DNA from: Gammaproteobacteria bacterium
GTDB taxonomy: Bacteria > Pseudomonadota > Gammaproteobacteria > UWMA-0217
Length of the DNA: 5,623 nt
Assembly: GCA_011330835.1 (NCBI GenBank)
Contig: DRPO01000355.1
Span: 1-5,623, forward strand
Direction of reading: 5' to 3'
Shown: positions 1 to 5,623 of the stretch, piece after piece
How the letters are laid out: every line of letters begins with the position of its first letter
Position numbering within the stretch: position 1 is the stretch's first letter
Made by a program: the position numbers and the translations under genes
Notes under the pieces: generated by a model
Database searches by the model: none
The model's input: the letters and a program-made list of their open reading frames with translations, nothing else
What the model was told of the DNA's origin: nothing

Positions 1-860
1 ACGGCGTGGTCGGGTTGAAAACGCATACCAAGGTCATCCTGGTCGTGCGCAAGGATTACAGCGGGCTGCGGCGCTACGTGCATGTCGGCACCGGCAACTA
101 CCATTCCGGAACCGCCCGCCAGTATGTCGATCTGGGACTTTTGACCTGCGACCCGGTGATCGCTCAGGACGTCACCGAATTGTTCAATTATCTGACGGGT
201 TATTCACCGCCGCCGCGCTATCGCAAGATCCTGGCCGCGCCCAATGCGCTGAAAAAACCGATTCTCGAAAAGATCACGCGGGAAATCGAACACTGCAAAA
301 AAGGCAATCCCGGCTTGATTCAATTCAAAACCAACGCGCTCGAAGACGCGGACGTCGCTCGCGCGTTGTACAAGGCCAGCATGGCCGGCGTCAGGGTCGA
401 ACTGATCGTGCGCGACACCTGCCGATTGCGCCCCGGCATTCCCGGTCTCAGCGACAATATCTGCGTCGTCAGCATCGTTGGCCGGTTCCTGGAGCATGCG
501 CGAATATTCTATTTTCACAACAACGGCGACGAGGAATATTACATCGGCTCCGCCGACCTGATGCGCCGCAATCTCGAACACCGCGTCGAGCTGGTCGCGC
601 CCGTGGAGGACGCCAACCTTCGCCAGGATCTGCGCATCATTCTCGACACCCAACTCGAAGACCAGCGCAGCGCCTGGGACATGCAACCCGACGGAACCTA
701 CCGGCAGCGAACGCCGAAGGATCCCGGCGCCCAGGGCTGTCAGGAATTTTTCATCCGTCTGGCGGAAACGCGGCTGTCCGCCGCCGCCAAGCACAAACAA
801 CGCTCCCTGCGGCGCAAGCTGGAAAAACGGTATCGCCGAAATCTTGGGCAGTCCGAATAG
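1..860 (+). CDS. ppk1: Polyphosphate kinase 1, C-terminal part (5' end outside window)
   Basis: This enzyme reversibly transfers the terminal phosphate of ATP onto a growing inorganic polyphosphate chain through a phosphohistidine intermediate. The reading frame is open to the left edge (first full codon at position 3), so the GTG at 6 is internal and not a start. Counting from that GTG, the visible 284 residues hold the two phospholipase-D-like C-terminal domains. The motif LKTHTK has His7, RYVHVGTGNY has His26 and FLEHARIFYF has His164. The spacings of 19 and 157 residues equal those between His435, His454 and His592 of E. coli PPK, so the catalytic histidines are intact. A GSADLMRRNL motif (181-190) also matches the family. 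After the usual domain end there is a strongly basic tail (about 255-280, rich in Lys and Arg). The stop is TAG at 858-860. The gene converges on the glycosyltransferase gene. Identification is secure; roughly 400 N-terminal residues are missing. Confidence 0.96.
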   Translation, partial: GVVGLKTHTKVILVVRKDYSGLRRYVHVGTGNYHSGTARQYVDLGLLTCDPVIAQDVTELFNYLTGYSPPPRYRKILAAPNALKKPILEKITREIEHCKKGNPGLIQFKTNALEDADVARALYKASMAGVRVELIVRDTCRLRPGIPGLSDNICVVSIVGRFLEHARIFYFHNNGDEEYYIGSADLMRRNLEHRVELVAPVEDANLRQDLRIILDTQLEDQRSAWDMQPDGTYRQRTPKDPGAQGCQEFFIRLAETRLSAAAKHKQRSLRRKLEKRYRRNLGQSE

Positions 861-865
861 GTCTC

Positions 866-1029
866 ATACTTCTCGCGCTCAAGAATACCCCATTCAGAGT
901 GCGTGGATTTTCGTCGAGAGCAAGGCGCAAAAACGCAGGCATAGTCGGGCTATGGCAAGTTTTTACAACGCAGCTATCGGCGAAAAGATGCGCGCACTAA
1001 AATGGGGTATTCTTGATCGCAAGAGGTAT
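866..1029. repeat. 164-bp imperfect palindromic element, repeat- or MITE-like
   Basis: The left and right halves are near reverse complements around a centre near 947. The best arm is a perfect 15-base match, 880-894 (CAAGAATACCCCATT) against 1001-1015. Outside it, 866-879 pairs with 1016-1029 at 11 of 14 bases. Inside it, 908-921 (TTTTCGTCGAGAGC) pairs with 973-986 at 12 of 14. At the centre, CATAG (940-944) and CTATG (950-954) flank a TCGGG loop. The transcript of either strand could fold into one long interrupted hairpin. The element begins 5 bases after the ppk stop. No target-site duplication is evident at its ends and no transposase is present. From memory, similar AAGGCGCAAAAACGC...GGCATAG sequences recur in gammaproteobacterial genomes, but this was not checked. 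It might act as a two-way transcription barrier, which is inference. Confidence 0.75.
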
Positions 1030-1171
1030 AACTGGAAGGATGCGCTCTTTGATGGCCGAAAACCTGCAAGAACAACATTGGTGTCCAATACGACGCTCAT
1101 GCTCGATATGATATGACTCTGCAACGGAGGAGCATTTCTGGAAAGGCCGCCATTTAGGCAACGGATCGCAA

Positions 1172-1195
1172 GGGGCGGGACGAAAGTCCCGCCTC
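1172..1195. repeat. GC-rich hairpin with GAAA tetraloop
   Basis: GGCGGGAC (1174-1181) and GTCCCGCC (1186-1193) form a perfect 8-bp stem closed by a GAAA loop, and the stem can be extended by a G-T and a G-C pair. It is followed by CCTAC. On neither strand is it followed by a T-run, so it is not a classical intrinsic terminator. The form is typical of short palindromic repeats scattered between proteobacterial genes. It lies downstream of both ppk1 and the glycosyltransferase gene and may protect mRNA 3' ends. Confidence 0.6.
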
Positions 1196-1199
1196 CCTA

Positions 1200-1233
1200 C
1201 CGCGAAGGCGGGGATCCATGGCTTCGGCATGGA
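1200..1233. repeat. Two small adjacent hairpins, dispersed-repeat type
   Basis: CCGC-GAAG-GCGG (1200-1211) is a 4-bp stem. It is followed by GGATCCA and then TCCATG (1215-1220) paired with CATGGA (1228-1233) around a loop containing TTCG. Read on the - strand, this resembles the common proteobacterial intergenic repeat of the form TGGAT-CCCCGCC-TTCGCGG. The resemblance is from memory. With the hairpin at 1172-1195 it makes three tandem structures within 62 bases, just past the end of the glycosyltransferase gene. Confidence 0.5.
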
Positions 1234-1262
1234 GGTGCTGAATGGACGATATTGGGTGGGCG

Positions 1263-2375
1263 CTAGGCCGCAATCTCTTTCTTTCCGGGGGCTTGGCTTC
1301 TTAGCGCGTCTTCCAGAACCATTTCCATCAACTCTCCGGCTTCCGACCAGGAGTAGCCATGGGCCGTATTGAAGGCCTTGTCGGACAGCGATTGCCATTG
1401 GCTTTCCGGGCAGCCGAGGAGGTTGCCGGTTTTTCTTATCATGGCGTCGAAATCGCCGGGGTGGGTGAGGTAGCCGTTGTAGCCGTCCTCGATGAGTTCC
1501 GGCATCGCGCCAACCCGGGTGGTGACGACGGGGCAGCGGCAGGCCATGGCTTCCAGCGGGGTTAGTCCGAAGCCGTCCTGGGTGGCGGTATAGAGCCAGG
1601 CGTCGCAGCCGCTGTAGATTTCGCGGATCTTTTCCTGTGAGGGTTTGTAGTGGAAGGTTATCCATTCCGGCAGGTCGGCGCGGTAGCCGGGGGAGGGGTT
1701 GCCGAAACAGACGGCTTCGAGTTGGGGGAAGTGGTGTTTGAGTTGTTTCAGAACCTGGATCGCGGTTTGCGTGCCCTTGCCGGGATAGTCGGAAAACAGG
1801 AAGCCGACCCGGGGCGAGTCATTGCGGCGACGCAGGGGAGCATAGAAAATCGAGTGGTCGACGCTGTTGTGAATGACCCGGTGAACGTCGACGTTGAGTT
1901 GTTTCCGCCCGAATTCGGCCAGCCAGTGGGATACCGTGATTTTGTAAAACGGGAGTCGCCAGGTGGCGTCAACCTTGCTGGCGGGGCTGACGTCGGTTGC
2001 GTCGTAGCCTTGGATGAAATGCACCTTGACGCCTTTGCTGGCGGGGAATTCGTTGACCCATTCGACGGTTTTCCACCACGTGGCGATGACGATGTCGCCA
2101 TCGGGGATATCCCCGGCCGCGACCGGGCGATGCGTTTCGAGCGTTTTGACCTGGTAGGCGGAGTTGTCGTAGAAGGCGATGTCCGCGCCATTGTCATGAC
2201 GCCAGCCCTTGAGCCCCATCAGCGCCTTGAGGCGCGTTTTCATCGAGGCGGGCGGTTTGGGGGGCGCGATAATGGCGACATCGTGGCCGCGCGCCTGCAG
2301 TTCGCGGGCATGGCAGGCGACGATCCGGTTGCCGCCGCTGAGATTGTGTTCCGGCAGAATGAACGATATTTTCAT
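1263..2375 (-). CDS. Glycosyltransferase, GT4-like (GT-B fold)
   Basis: This is a 370-residue retaining-type glycosyltransferase, probably cytoplasmic, that would move a sugar from a nucleotide-sugar donor to an unknown acceptor. The N-terminal half begins MKISFILPEH, a first beta strand, followed by a glycine loop SGGNRIV (13-19) and ARELQARGHDV (23-33), typical of this fold. The C-terminal donor-binding half has GFLFSDYPGKGT (191-202), a CDAWLYTATQDGFGLTPLEAMA segment (257-278), and VTTRVGAMPELI (284-295) followed by GYNGYL (298-303). The E-x7-E signature of the family appears as Asp267-x7-Glu275, a conservative change. There is no signal peptide or membrane segment. I chose the ATG at 2375. 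The frame continues upstream to a TTG at 2414, but those extra 13 residues (SQFSQRNNKNNK) look non-native and neither start has a good Shine-Dalgarno sequence. The gene follows flgL in the same direction, so a role in flagellin glycosylation is possible. Surface polysaccharide synthesis is the alternative. Confidence 0.9.
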   Translation of the reverse strand: MKISFILPEHNLSGGNRIVACHARELQARGHDVAIIAPPKPPASMKTRLKALMGLKGWRHDNGADIAFYDNSAYQVKTLETHRPVAAGDIPDGDIVIATWWKTVEWVNEFPASKGVKVHFIQGYDATDVSPASKVDATWRLPFYKITVSHWLAEFGRKQLNVDVHRVIHNSVDHSIFYAPLRRRNDSPRVGFLFSDYPGKGTQTAIQVLKQLKHHFPQLEAVCFGNPSPGYRADLPEWITFHYKPSQEKIREIYSGCDAWLYTATQDGFGLTPLEAMACRCPVVTTRVGAMPELIEDGYNGYLTHPGDFDAMIRKTGNLLGCPESQWQSLSDKAFNTAHGYSWSEAGELMEMVLEDALRSQAPGKKEIAA

Positions 2376-2429
2376 TTTATTGTTCTTGTTGTTTCGTTGT
2401 GAAAACTGGGACAAGGCGGACGCGCGGTT

Positions 2430-2451
2430 GGGCGAAGACGCAGGTTCGCCC
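2430..2451. repeat. Hairpin between flgL and the glycosyltransferase gene
   Basis: GGGCGAA (2430-2436) and TTCGCCC (2445-2451) form a perfect 7-bp stem with an 8-base loop, followed by CTAC on the + strand. The - strand transcript reads on into AACCGCGC, so there is no T-run and it is not a standard terminator. It lies in the 129-base gap (2376-2504) after the flgL stop. It may be a dispersed repeat or an mRNA processing or attenuation structure that separates the glycosyltransferase from the flagellar transcript. No convincing promoter for the downstream gene is visible in this gap. Confidence 0.5.
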
Positions 2452-2504
2452 CTACGTGTTTGCCCGCATGGCTAAAACGGATGTCCCGCCGTTGGCGTTG
2501 CGCG

Positions 2505-3707
2505 TTAGCGCAGATAGTCAAACAGCGTTTTCGAGCCAAACTGGATATAGCTTTGTCGCAGCGCATCCAGCGAGGTCGATTCAGCTTGCAGGCTGCTGAT
2601 GGCGCTGGCCAGGTCGGTGTCCTGGATTCTTGAGCGGGTGCGTTGCAGGACGATGTTCGCCGATTCGTTCTCGGCGCGCGTATTGTCGATATATTTCAGT
2701 TTTGCGCCAAGTTCGCCGCGGGTCGCGGAGACGTGGTTCAGGGCCTGATCCAGATCCGCCATGACGAGCCCGATTTGTTGGTGATATCTGGCGCGTTCGC
2801 GGGCGCTGTCGGGCTTGGTCGACAGCGCGTCGAAAAACCGGTTGACGATTGAGAACATGTCTTCATTGCGGCTGGGTGAAATGGTAAAGCGGTCTCCCGA
2901 ATCCGGTTGGCCGGAAATGGCGACTTCAACGCCATCGAAACGAATGGGCGCGCCGTCGCTGAAGCTCTGGCCGGAGAGCACGGTTGCGCCGGTGTCGGTA
3001 TTGACGACATCGAACTGGCTGGCGGAGCTAAAGGTGATTTCGTAGTGGGCGCCGGTGAACCGGGCCGGGTCGGTCACCGAGTCATCGCCGATGATGCCCG
3101 CGCCGGTGTTGGCGGGGTTGGCGGCGATGCTGAATGCGCCGTTGCCATTGATTATGCGTTGAAACAGTTCATCGCCGGTGCTGGTGTCGGCGACCTTGCG
3201 CGAGTCGCTGATCTGAACCAGTTTGCGGGTTTGGTCGCCGTTGTACCGCACTTCCGTCCCGGAGAGGGAGAAGGGTTTGCTGCGATCCTTGGCGCCGCTG
3301 AACAGATATTCACCGGTGGCCGTGCGCGTGTTGGCGTAGTCGAGCAACTGGTTGCGCAGTTCGCCGAGTTCGAACCGGTAGGCTTTCAGGCTGCCGTCGT
3401 TGACCAGGCCATTGTTGGCGGCGATTGACAGCTCCCTGATGCGTTGCAGGGTGTTGGTGAGGTTGTCGAGCACCGATTCTTCCTGATTCAGGCGTTGCTC
3501 CACTTGCAGCGCGTTTTGCTTGTATTGGTCGAGTCGCTGGATCGATGCGTTCAGGTTTTCCACGGCGGCGACCTGGGCCGGATTGTCGGAAGGCTTGAGC
3601 AGCTGCCTGCCGCTGCTGACCTCTGATTGCAGCCGTCCGATGGCTTCCTGCTTGCGGTTCATTTCGGCGATGGCGAAACGCTGGTTGGCGAAGGTTCCCA
3701 CTCTCAT
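2505..3707 (-). CDS. flgL: Flagellar hook-filament junction protein FlgL (HAP3)
   Basis: FlgL is the second junction protein. It is exported by the flagellar type III system and sits between FlgK and the first flagellin subunits. The 400-residue product starts MRVGTFANQRFAIAEMNR, with a flagellin-like helical N-terminus (about 1-135) that includes SSGRQLLKPSDNPAQVAA (31-48), the counterpart of the conserved SG-(x)n-DDPA stretch of flagellins. It ends SLDALRQSYIQFGSKTLFDYLR (379-400), the characteristic FlgL terminus ending in YLR. It is longer than the roughly 317 residues of the enterobacterial protein. The extra length is mostly a beta-rich insert (about 203-278) that resembles two segments of the neighbouring FlgK. 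The ATG at 3707 is preceded by GGAGA with 8 bases between. It starts 5 bases after the flgK stop, implying one transcript and probable translational coupling. No signal peptide is present, as expected for type III export. Confidence 0.96.
   Translation of the reverse strand: MRVGTFANQRFAIAEMNRKQEAIGRLQSEVSSGRQLLKPSDNPAQVAAVENLNASIQRLDQYKQNALQVEQRLNQEESVLDNLTNTLQRIRELSIAANNGLVNDGSLKAYRFELGELRNQLLDYANTRTATGEYLFSGAKDRSKPFSLSGTEVRYNGDQTRKLVQISDSRKVADTSTGDELFQRIINGNGAFSIAANPANTGAGIIGDDSVTDPARFTGAHYEITFSSASQFDVVNTDTGATVLSGQSFSDGAPIRFDGVEVAISGQPDSGDRFTISPSRNEDMFSIVNRFFDALSTKPDSARERARYHQQIGLVMADLDQALNHVSATRGELGAKLKYIDNTRAENESANIVLQRTRSRIQDTDLASAISSLQAESTSLDALRQSYIQFGSKTLFDYLR
2874..3101 (-). other. 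FlgL insert module (residues 203-278), shared with FlgK
   Basis: The segment begins GAGIIGDDSVTDPARFTG, runs through YEITFSSASQFDVVN (222-236) and ends GVEVAISGQPDSGDRFTI (259-276). The same pattern, a DP..LT lead-in, an alternating Y-x-I-x-F strand and a final V-x-I-x-G-x-P-x-x-x-x-x-F strand, occurs twice in FlgK. It is probably a surface-exposed beta domain at the outer face of the junction zone. The fold is inferred from the residue pattern. Confidence 0.75.
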
Positions 3708-3712
3708 GATGA

Positions 3713-5584
3713 TTATCTCCCTACGACACGGATGATGGTGTCAAACAGATTTTGCGAGGTGTTGATGACCTGGGCGGCGGCCTGGTACGCCTGCTGATAG
3801 CGCGTCAGGTTGATGGCTTCTTCGTCGAGGTTGACGGCGGAAACCGCTTCCGCCCGCTTTTCGACATCCGAGAGCATGGCGCCCTGGGCGTCCTTGCCGA
3901 TCCGCGCCTGGCGGGTCAGTTGTCCCGTCATGTTTACCAACTGGCTGTAGCCTTCCTGGAAGCTGGCCTGGCCGTTGATGGTCTTGTCGAACTGCAAGCC
4001 GCTGAGCAACCGGCCATTGCCATTGTCGGCATAGCCCCCGGCATTGGCTTCCACGGTGAAAACACTGTTGGCTTGCGGCGTTCCGGCGATGGTGACCCGC
4101 CAGCCGTTCTGGCTGATGACGCCATCGGCGGGGAGGCTGCCCGAGCCGAGAGAGGTTTCCGGCGACGCGCTGACATCAACCAGCTCGTAATCCGTGGCGG
4201 AGGAAAAGCGGATTTCCACCCGATGGGTCAACTGGGGGTCGTCGGCGTCGATGATTGCCGGGCTGGAAATGCTGCTGTCTCCCGCATTGGCCAGCGAGGC
4301 GGTGGCGCGCAGCGGCGAGGCGGCGGCGATTTCGGAGGGTTGGGTCAGTTTCAGGCCGATGCCTCGGGCCGCGCCATGGGTTGGGCGGAGCAGGAATTCA
4401 TCGCCGGCCTGGGGCGTTCCGGTGATGGCGATCGACAGCCCGTCAATGTTGAATGAGCCGCTGGCGGAAGTGGCGGTCGTCTGGTCGGACAGGCGGGTTA
4501 GGGTGTAATTGGCGCCATCATAGCTGATCCGGTAATCCGCGTTGGTCAGTTGGCTTGGGTCGCTGATGCTGTAATCGACGACGCCCGAGCCGGCGTTGCC
4601 ATTGCCGGGGATCGCGGCGGCTGTGTCGATCGAGAAGAAATCCCCGCCCGGGCGGCCATTGAGGTCGAGCCCCTTGGCGTGTTGCTGGTTGAAGCTGTGC
4701 GACAGCACGGCGGCGAGCCGGCCCAGCTCGTTGCGTACCGGGTTGAGCATTTCGCGGCGAAAATCGAGAATGCCCGCCAGCGAGCCGCCCCGCAGCTGGT
4801 CGCTGATGACGCCGTTGGCGTTCGCGATTTGCAGTGTTTGTGAATCCAGTGGATCTCCAATCACCTCCAGTGAGCCGGCCCGCGAACCGGTGACCAGGGC
4901 GACGCCGTTGGCCGTGTAAACGTTGACCGCGCCGTTTTGTTCACTGGTCTGGATGCCGATATGGCCGGCCAGTTCCTTGAGCATCTGGTTACGGCTGTCG
5001 AGCAGTTCGTTGGGCGCGCCATTGGGGCCTGAGCTGGCGATCTTGTTGTTGATCTGAGCGATATTGCGGGCCAGCGCGTTGATCTCATTGACTTCGTTGG
5101 TAATGCGCGCATTGACTTCCGTATTGAGGGCGCCCAACTGACCATCCAGTCCGTTGAAGCGGTCGACCAGCGACCGCGCCTCGCCGAGCATCACGGTTCG
5201 GGCGGGTATTGACGAGGGGTTGGCGTTGAGTTGTTCAACGCTGTTGAAAAAGGATTGCAGCGCCGGCGTCAGGCTGGCCTGATCGTCCGCCATCAGATTG
5301 TCGATTTCGGAAGCGAGCAGGTGAAAGCTGTCGAGCCGGTTGAAATCCGCCGACAGATCGCGCGATTGGGCGGCGAGAAAGTCATCGGAAATCCGCTGGA
5401 TCGATGTGACGTGAACGCCATCGCCGGGTTGAAGCCCGTTGGGAGTGAATGGCTGAATGGTCGCCAGGTCTACGCGCTGGCGGCTGTAGCCCTCGGTGTT
5501 GGCGTTGGCGATGTTCTGGCTCGTGACGTCTAACGCCAGACGAAACGAACTCAGCGCGGAAGATCCTATTTCCAGTGAACCCAT
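3713..5584 (-). CDS. flgK: Flagellar hook-associated protein FlgK (HAP1)
   Basis: FlgK is the first hook-filament junction protein. It is exported by the flagellar type III apparatus and assembled on the distal end of the hook. The 623-residue product has the rod/hook-family N-terminal motif (about 7-36), with ALDVTSQNIANANTEGYSRQ at 17-36. It also has a helical region (about 90-210), central beta domains, and the conserved C-terminus SAVNLDEEAINLTRYQQAYQ (582-601) followed by INTSQNLFDTIIRVVGR (607-623). It is longer than the roughly 550 residues of enterobacterial FlgK. The excess maps to two similar insert modules (about 332-401 and 447-513). The ATG at 5584 begins the expected MGSLEIGSSALSSF sequence. 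Only a weak GGA-type ribosome binding site precedes it. The stop is TAA at 3715-3713, 5 bases before flgL. The gene upstream, commonly flgJ in this gene order, is outside the window. Confidence 0.97.
   Translation of the reverse strand: MGSLEIGSSALSSFRLALDVTSQNIANANTEGYSRQRVDLATIQPFTPNGLQPGDGVHVTSIQRISDDFLAAQSRDLSADFNRLDSFHLLASEIDNLMADDQASLTPALQSFFNSVEQLNANPSSIPARTVMLGEARSLVDRFNGLDGQLGALNTEVNARITNEVNEINALARNIAQINNKIASSGPNGAPNELLDSRNQMLKELAGHIGIQTSEQNGAVNVYTANGVALVTGSRAGSLEVIGDPLDSQTLQIANANGVISDQLRGGSLAGILDFRREMLNPVRNELGRLAAVLSHSFNQQHAKGLDLNGRPGGDFFSIDTAAAIPGNGNAGSGVVDYSISDPSQLTNADYRISYDGANYTLTRLSDQTTATSASGSFNIDGLSIAITGTPQAGDEFLLRPTHGAARGIGLKLTQPSEIAAASPLRATASLANAGDSSISSPAIIDADDPQLTHRVEIRFSSATDYELVDVSASPETSLGSGSLPADGVISQNGWRVTIAGTPQANSVFTVEANAGGYADNGNGRLLSGLQFDKTINGQASFQEGYSQLVNMTGQLTRQARIGKDAQGAMLSDVEKRAEAVSAVNLDEEAINLTRYQQAYQAAAQVINTSQNLFDTIIRVVGR
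3716..3720 (-). promoter_or_regulatory. Ribosome binding site of flgL inside the flgK 3' end
   Basis: GGAGA on the - strand lies 8 bases before the flgL ATG at 3707. It is made from the last Gly and Arg codons of flgK (GGG AGA TAA). Ribosomes finishing flgK therefore uncover and reach this site, which fits coupled, near-equal production of the two junction proteins. It also fixes the flgL start. Confidence 0.85.
4046..4246 (-). other. FlgK insert module B (residues 447-513)
   Basis: DADDPQLTHRVEIRFSSA (447-464) leads into TDYELVD and the segment closes with GWRVTIAGTPQANSVFTV (494-511). Of the two FlgK copies this one is closer to the FlgL insert in its first strand: IRFSSATDYELVD in FlgK against ITFSSASQFDVVN in FlgL. 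It has lost the Gly-Asp pair before the last strand, where NS stands in place of GD. Confidence 0.75.
4382..4591 (-). other. FlgK insert module A (residues 332-401)
   Basis: GSGVVDYSISDPSQLTNAD (332-350) is followed by YRISYDGANYTLTRLSD and ends GLSIAITGTPQAGDEFLL (382-399). The lead-in and the last strand match the FlgL insert best: GAGIIGDDSVTDPARFTG and GVEVAISGQPDSGDRFTI. The middle strand has lost the SSA motif. Confidence 0.75.
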
Positions 5585-5612
5585 GATAATCCATTCATAT
5601 TGTGGTTGCAGC

Positions 5613-5620
5613 GCATCGGC
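5613..5620 (-). promoter_or_regulatory. Possible -10 element for the flagellar sigma factor FliA (weak)
   Basis: The - strand reads GCCGATGC here, 28 bases before the flgK ATG. It matches the FliA -10 consensus GCCGATAA at 6 of 8 bases. flgKL are late flagellar genes often served by a FliA promoter. The -35 element (TAAA-like, about 15 bases further upstream) would be outside the window, so this is only a suggestion and may be chance in the end of the upstream gene. Confidence 0.25.
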
Positions 5621-5623
5621 GGG

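Larger units (their letters stand above)
861..1262. other. Non-coding gap between convergent ppk1 and glycosyltransferase genes
   Basis: These 402 bases contain no gene I can support. The first 170 or so are a long palindrome (866-1029). The stretch 1030-1171 shows nothing recognisable beyond a short TTGG/CCAA inverted repeat near 1078-1088. The last part (1172-1233) holds three adjacent hairpins of the dispersed-repeat type. Both flanking genes end into this gap, so transcription from both sides must stop here, yet no hairpin is followed directly by a clear T-run on either strand. Open frames crossing the gap have no protein-like composition and follow the palindrome or the neighbouring gene in another frame. 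Confidence 0.8.

Noticed and set aside
204..800. 198-residue open frame opposite ppk1
   Set aside because: It lies wholly antisense to a clearly identified enzyme. High GC content leaves long antisense frames open.
938..964. Intrinsic terminator for ppk: CATAG/CTATG stem followed by GTTTTT
   Set aside because: The stem is only 5 bp and AT-rich, the T-run begins several bases after it, and the whole is part of the larger palindrome. Too weak to call.
844..1116. 90-residue open frame starting inside the ppk end
   Set aside because: It runs through the palindrome, overlaps the ppk stop region and has no ribosome binding site or recognisable domain. It is best explained as a frame created by the repeat.
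866..1233. CRISPR array
   Set aside because: The repeats here are inverted and irregular. There are no direct repeats with even spacers and no cas genes.
997..1665. 222-residue - strand frame crossing the glycosyltransferase end and the repeats
   Set aside because: Arg and Pro-rich composition. It is a shifted frame of the glycosyltransferase continuing into the hairpin cluster.
1650..2402. 250-residue open frame opposite the glycosyltransferase
   Set aside because: Low-complexity Gly, Val and Asp-rich product, fully antisense to a gene with conserved family motifs.
2376..2414. TTG start extending the glycosyltransferase by 13 residues
   Set aside because: The extension SQFSQRNNKNNK precedes a typical first-strand MKISFILPEH, and no Shine-Dalgarno sequence lies before the TTG. 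The ATG at 2375 fits the family better.
3752..4456. 234-residue open frame opposite flgK
   Set aside because: Antisense shadow of flgK with no motif of its own.

Overview
The window looks like chromosomal DNA from a GC-rich gammaproteobacterium (about 60% GC by eye). The flgK-flgL order, the type of polyphosphate kinase and the dispersed palindromic repeats point that way. The family or genus cannot be fixed from the sequence, and no plasmid, phage or transposase gene is visible.

Layout. On the + strand, positions 1-860 hold the C-terminal 40% or so of polyphosphate kinase 1 (ppk1); its beginning lies outside the window. Positions 861-1262 form a non-coding gap between convergent genes. It is filled largely by a 164-bp imperfect palindrome that starts 5 bases after the ppk stop, followed by three small hairpins of the dispersed-repeat type. 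The rest is on the - strand. In transcription order it holds flgK (5584-3713), flgL (3707-2505), a 129-base gap with another repeat-like hairpin, and a GT4-type glycosyltransferase (2375-1263).

How the genes work together. FlgK and FlgL are the two junction proteins that sit in sequence between the flagellar hook and the flagellin filament. Their genes are 5 bases apart, and the flgL ribosome binding site lies inside the last codons of flgK, so they are almost certainly one transcript. The glycosyltransferase is the next gene in the same direction, and a role in glycosylating flagellin or another surface polymer is plausible but unproven. ppk1 is convergent and functionally unrelated.

The most notable points are: (i) three copies of one beta-type insert module, one in FlgL and two in FlgK, which account for most of the extra length of both proteins; (ii) the long palindromic element next to ppk; and (iii) the clustering of short GC-rich hairpins at the ends of the glycosyltransferase gene. 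I saw no clearly new defence, mobile or RNA system here.
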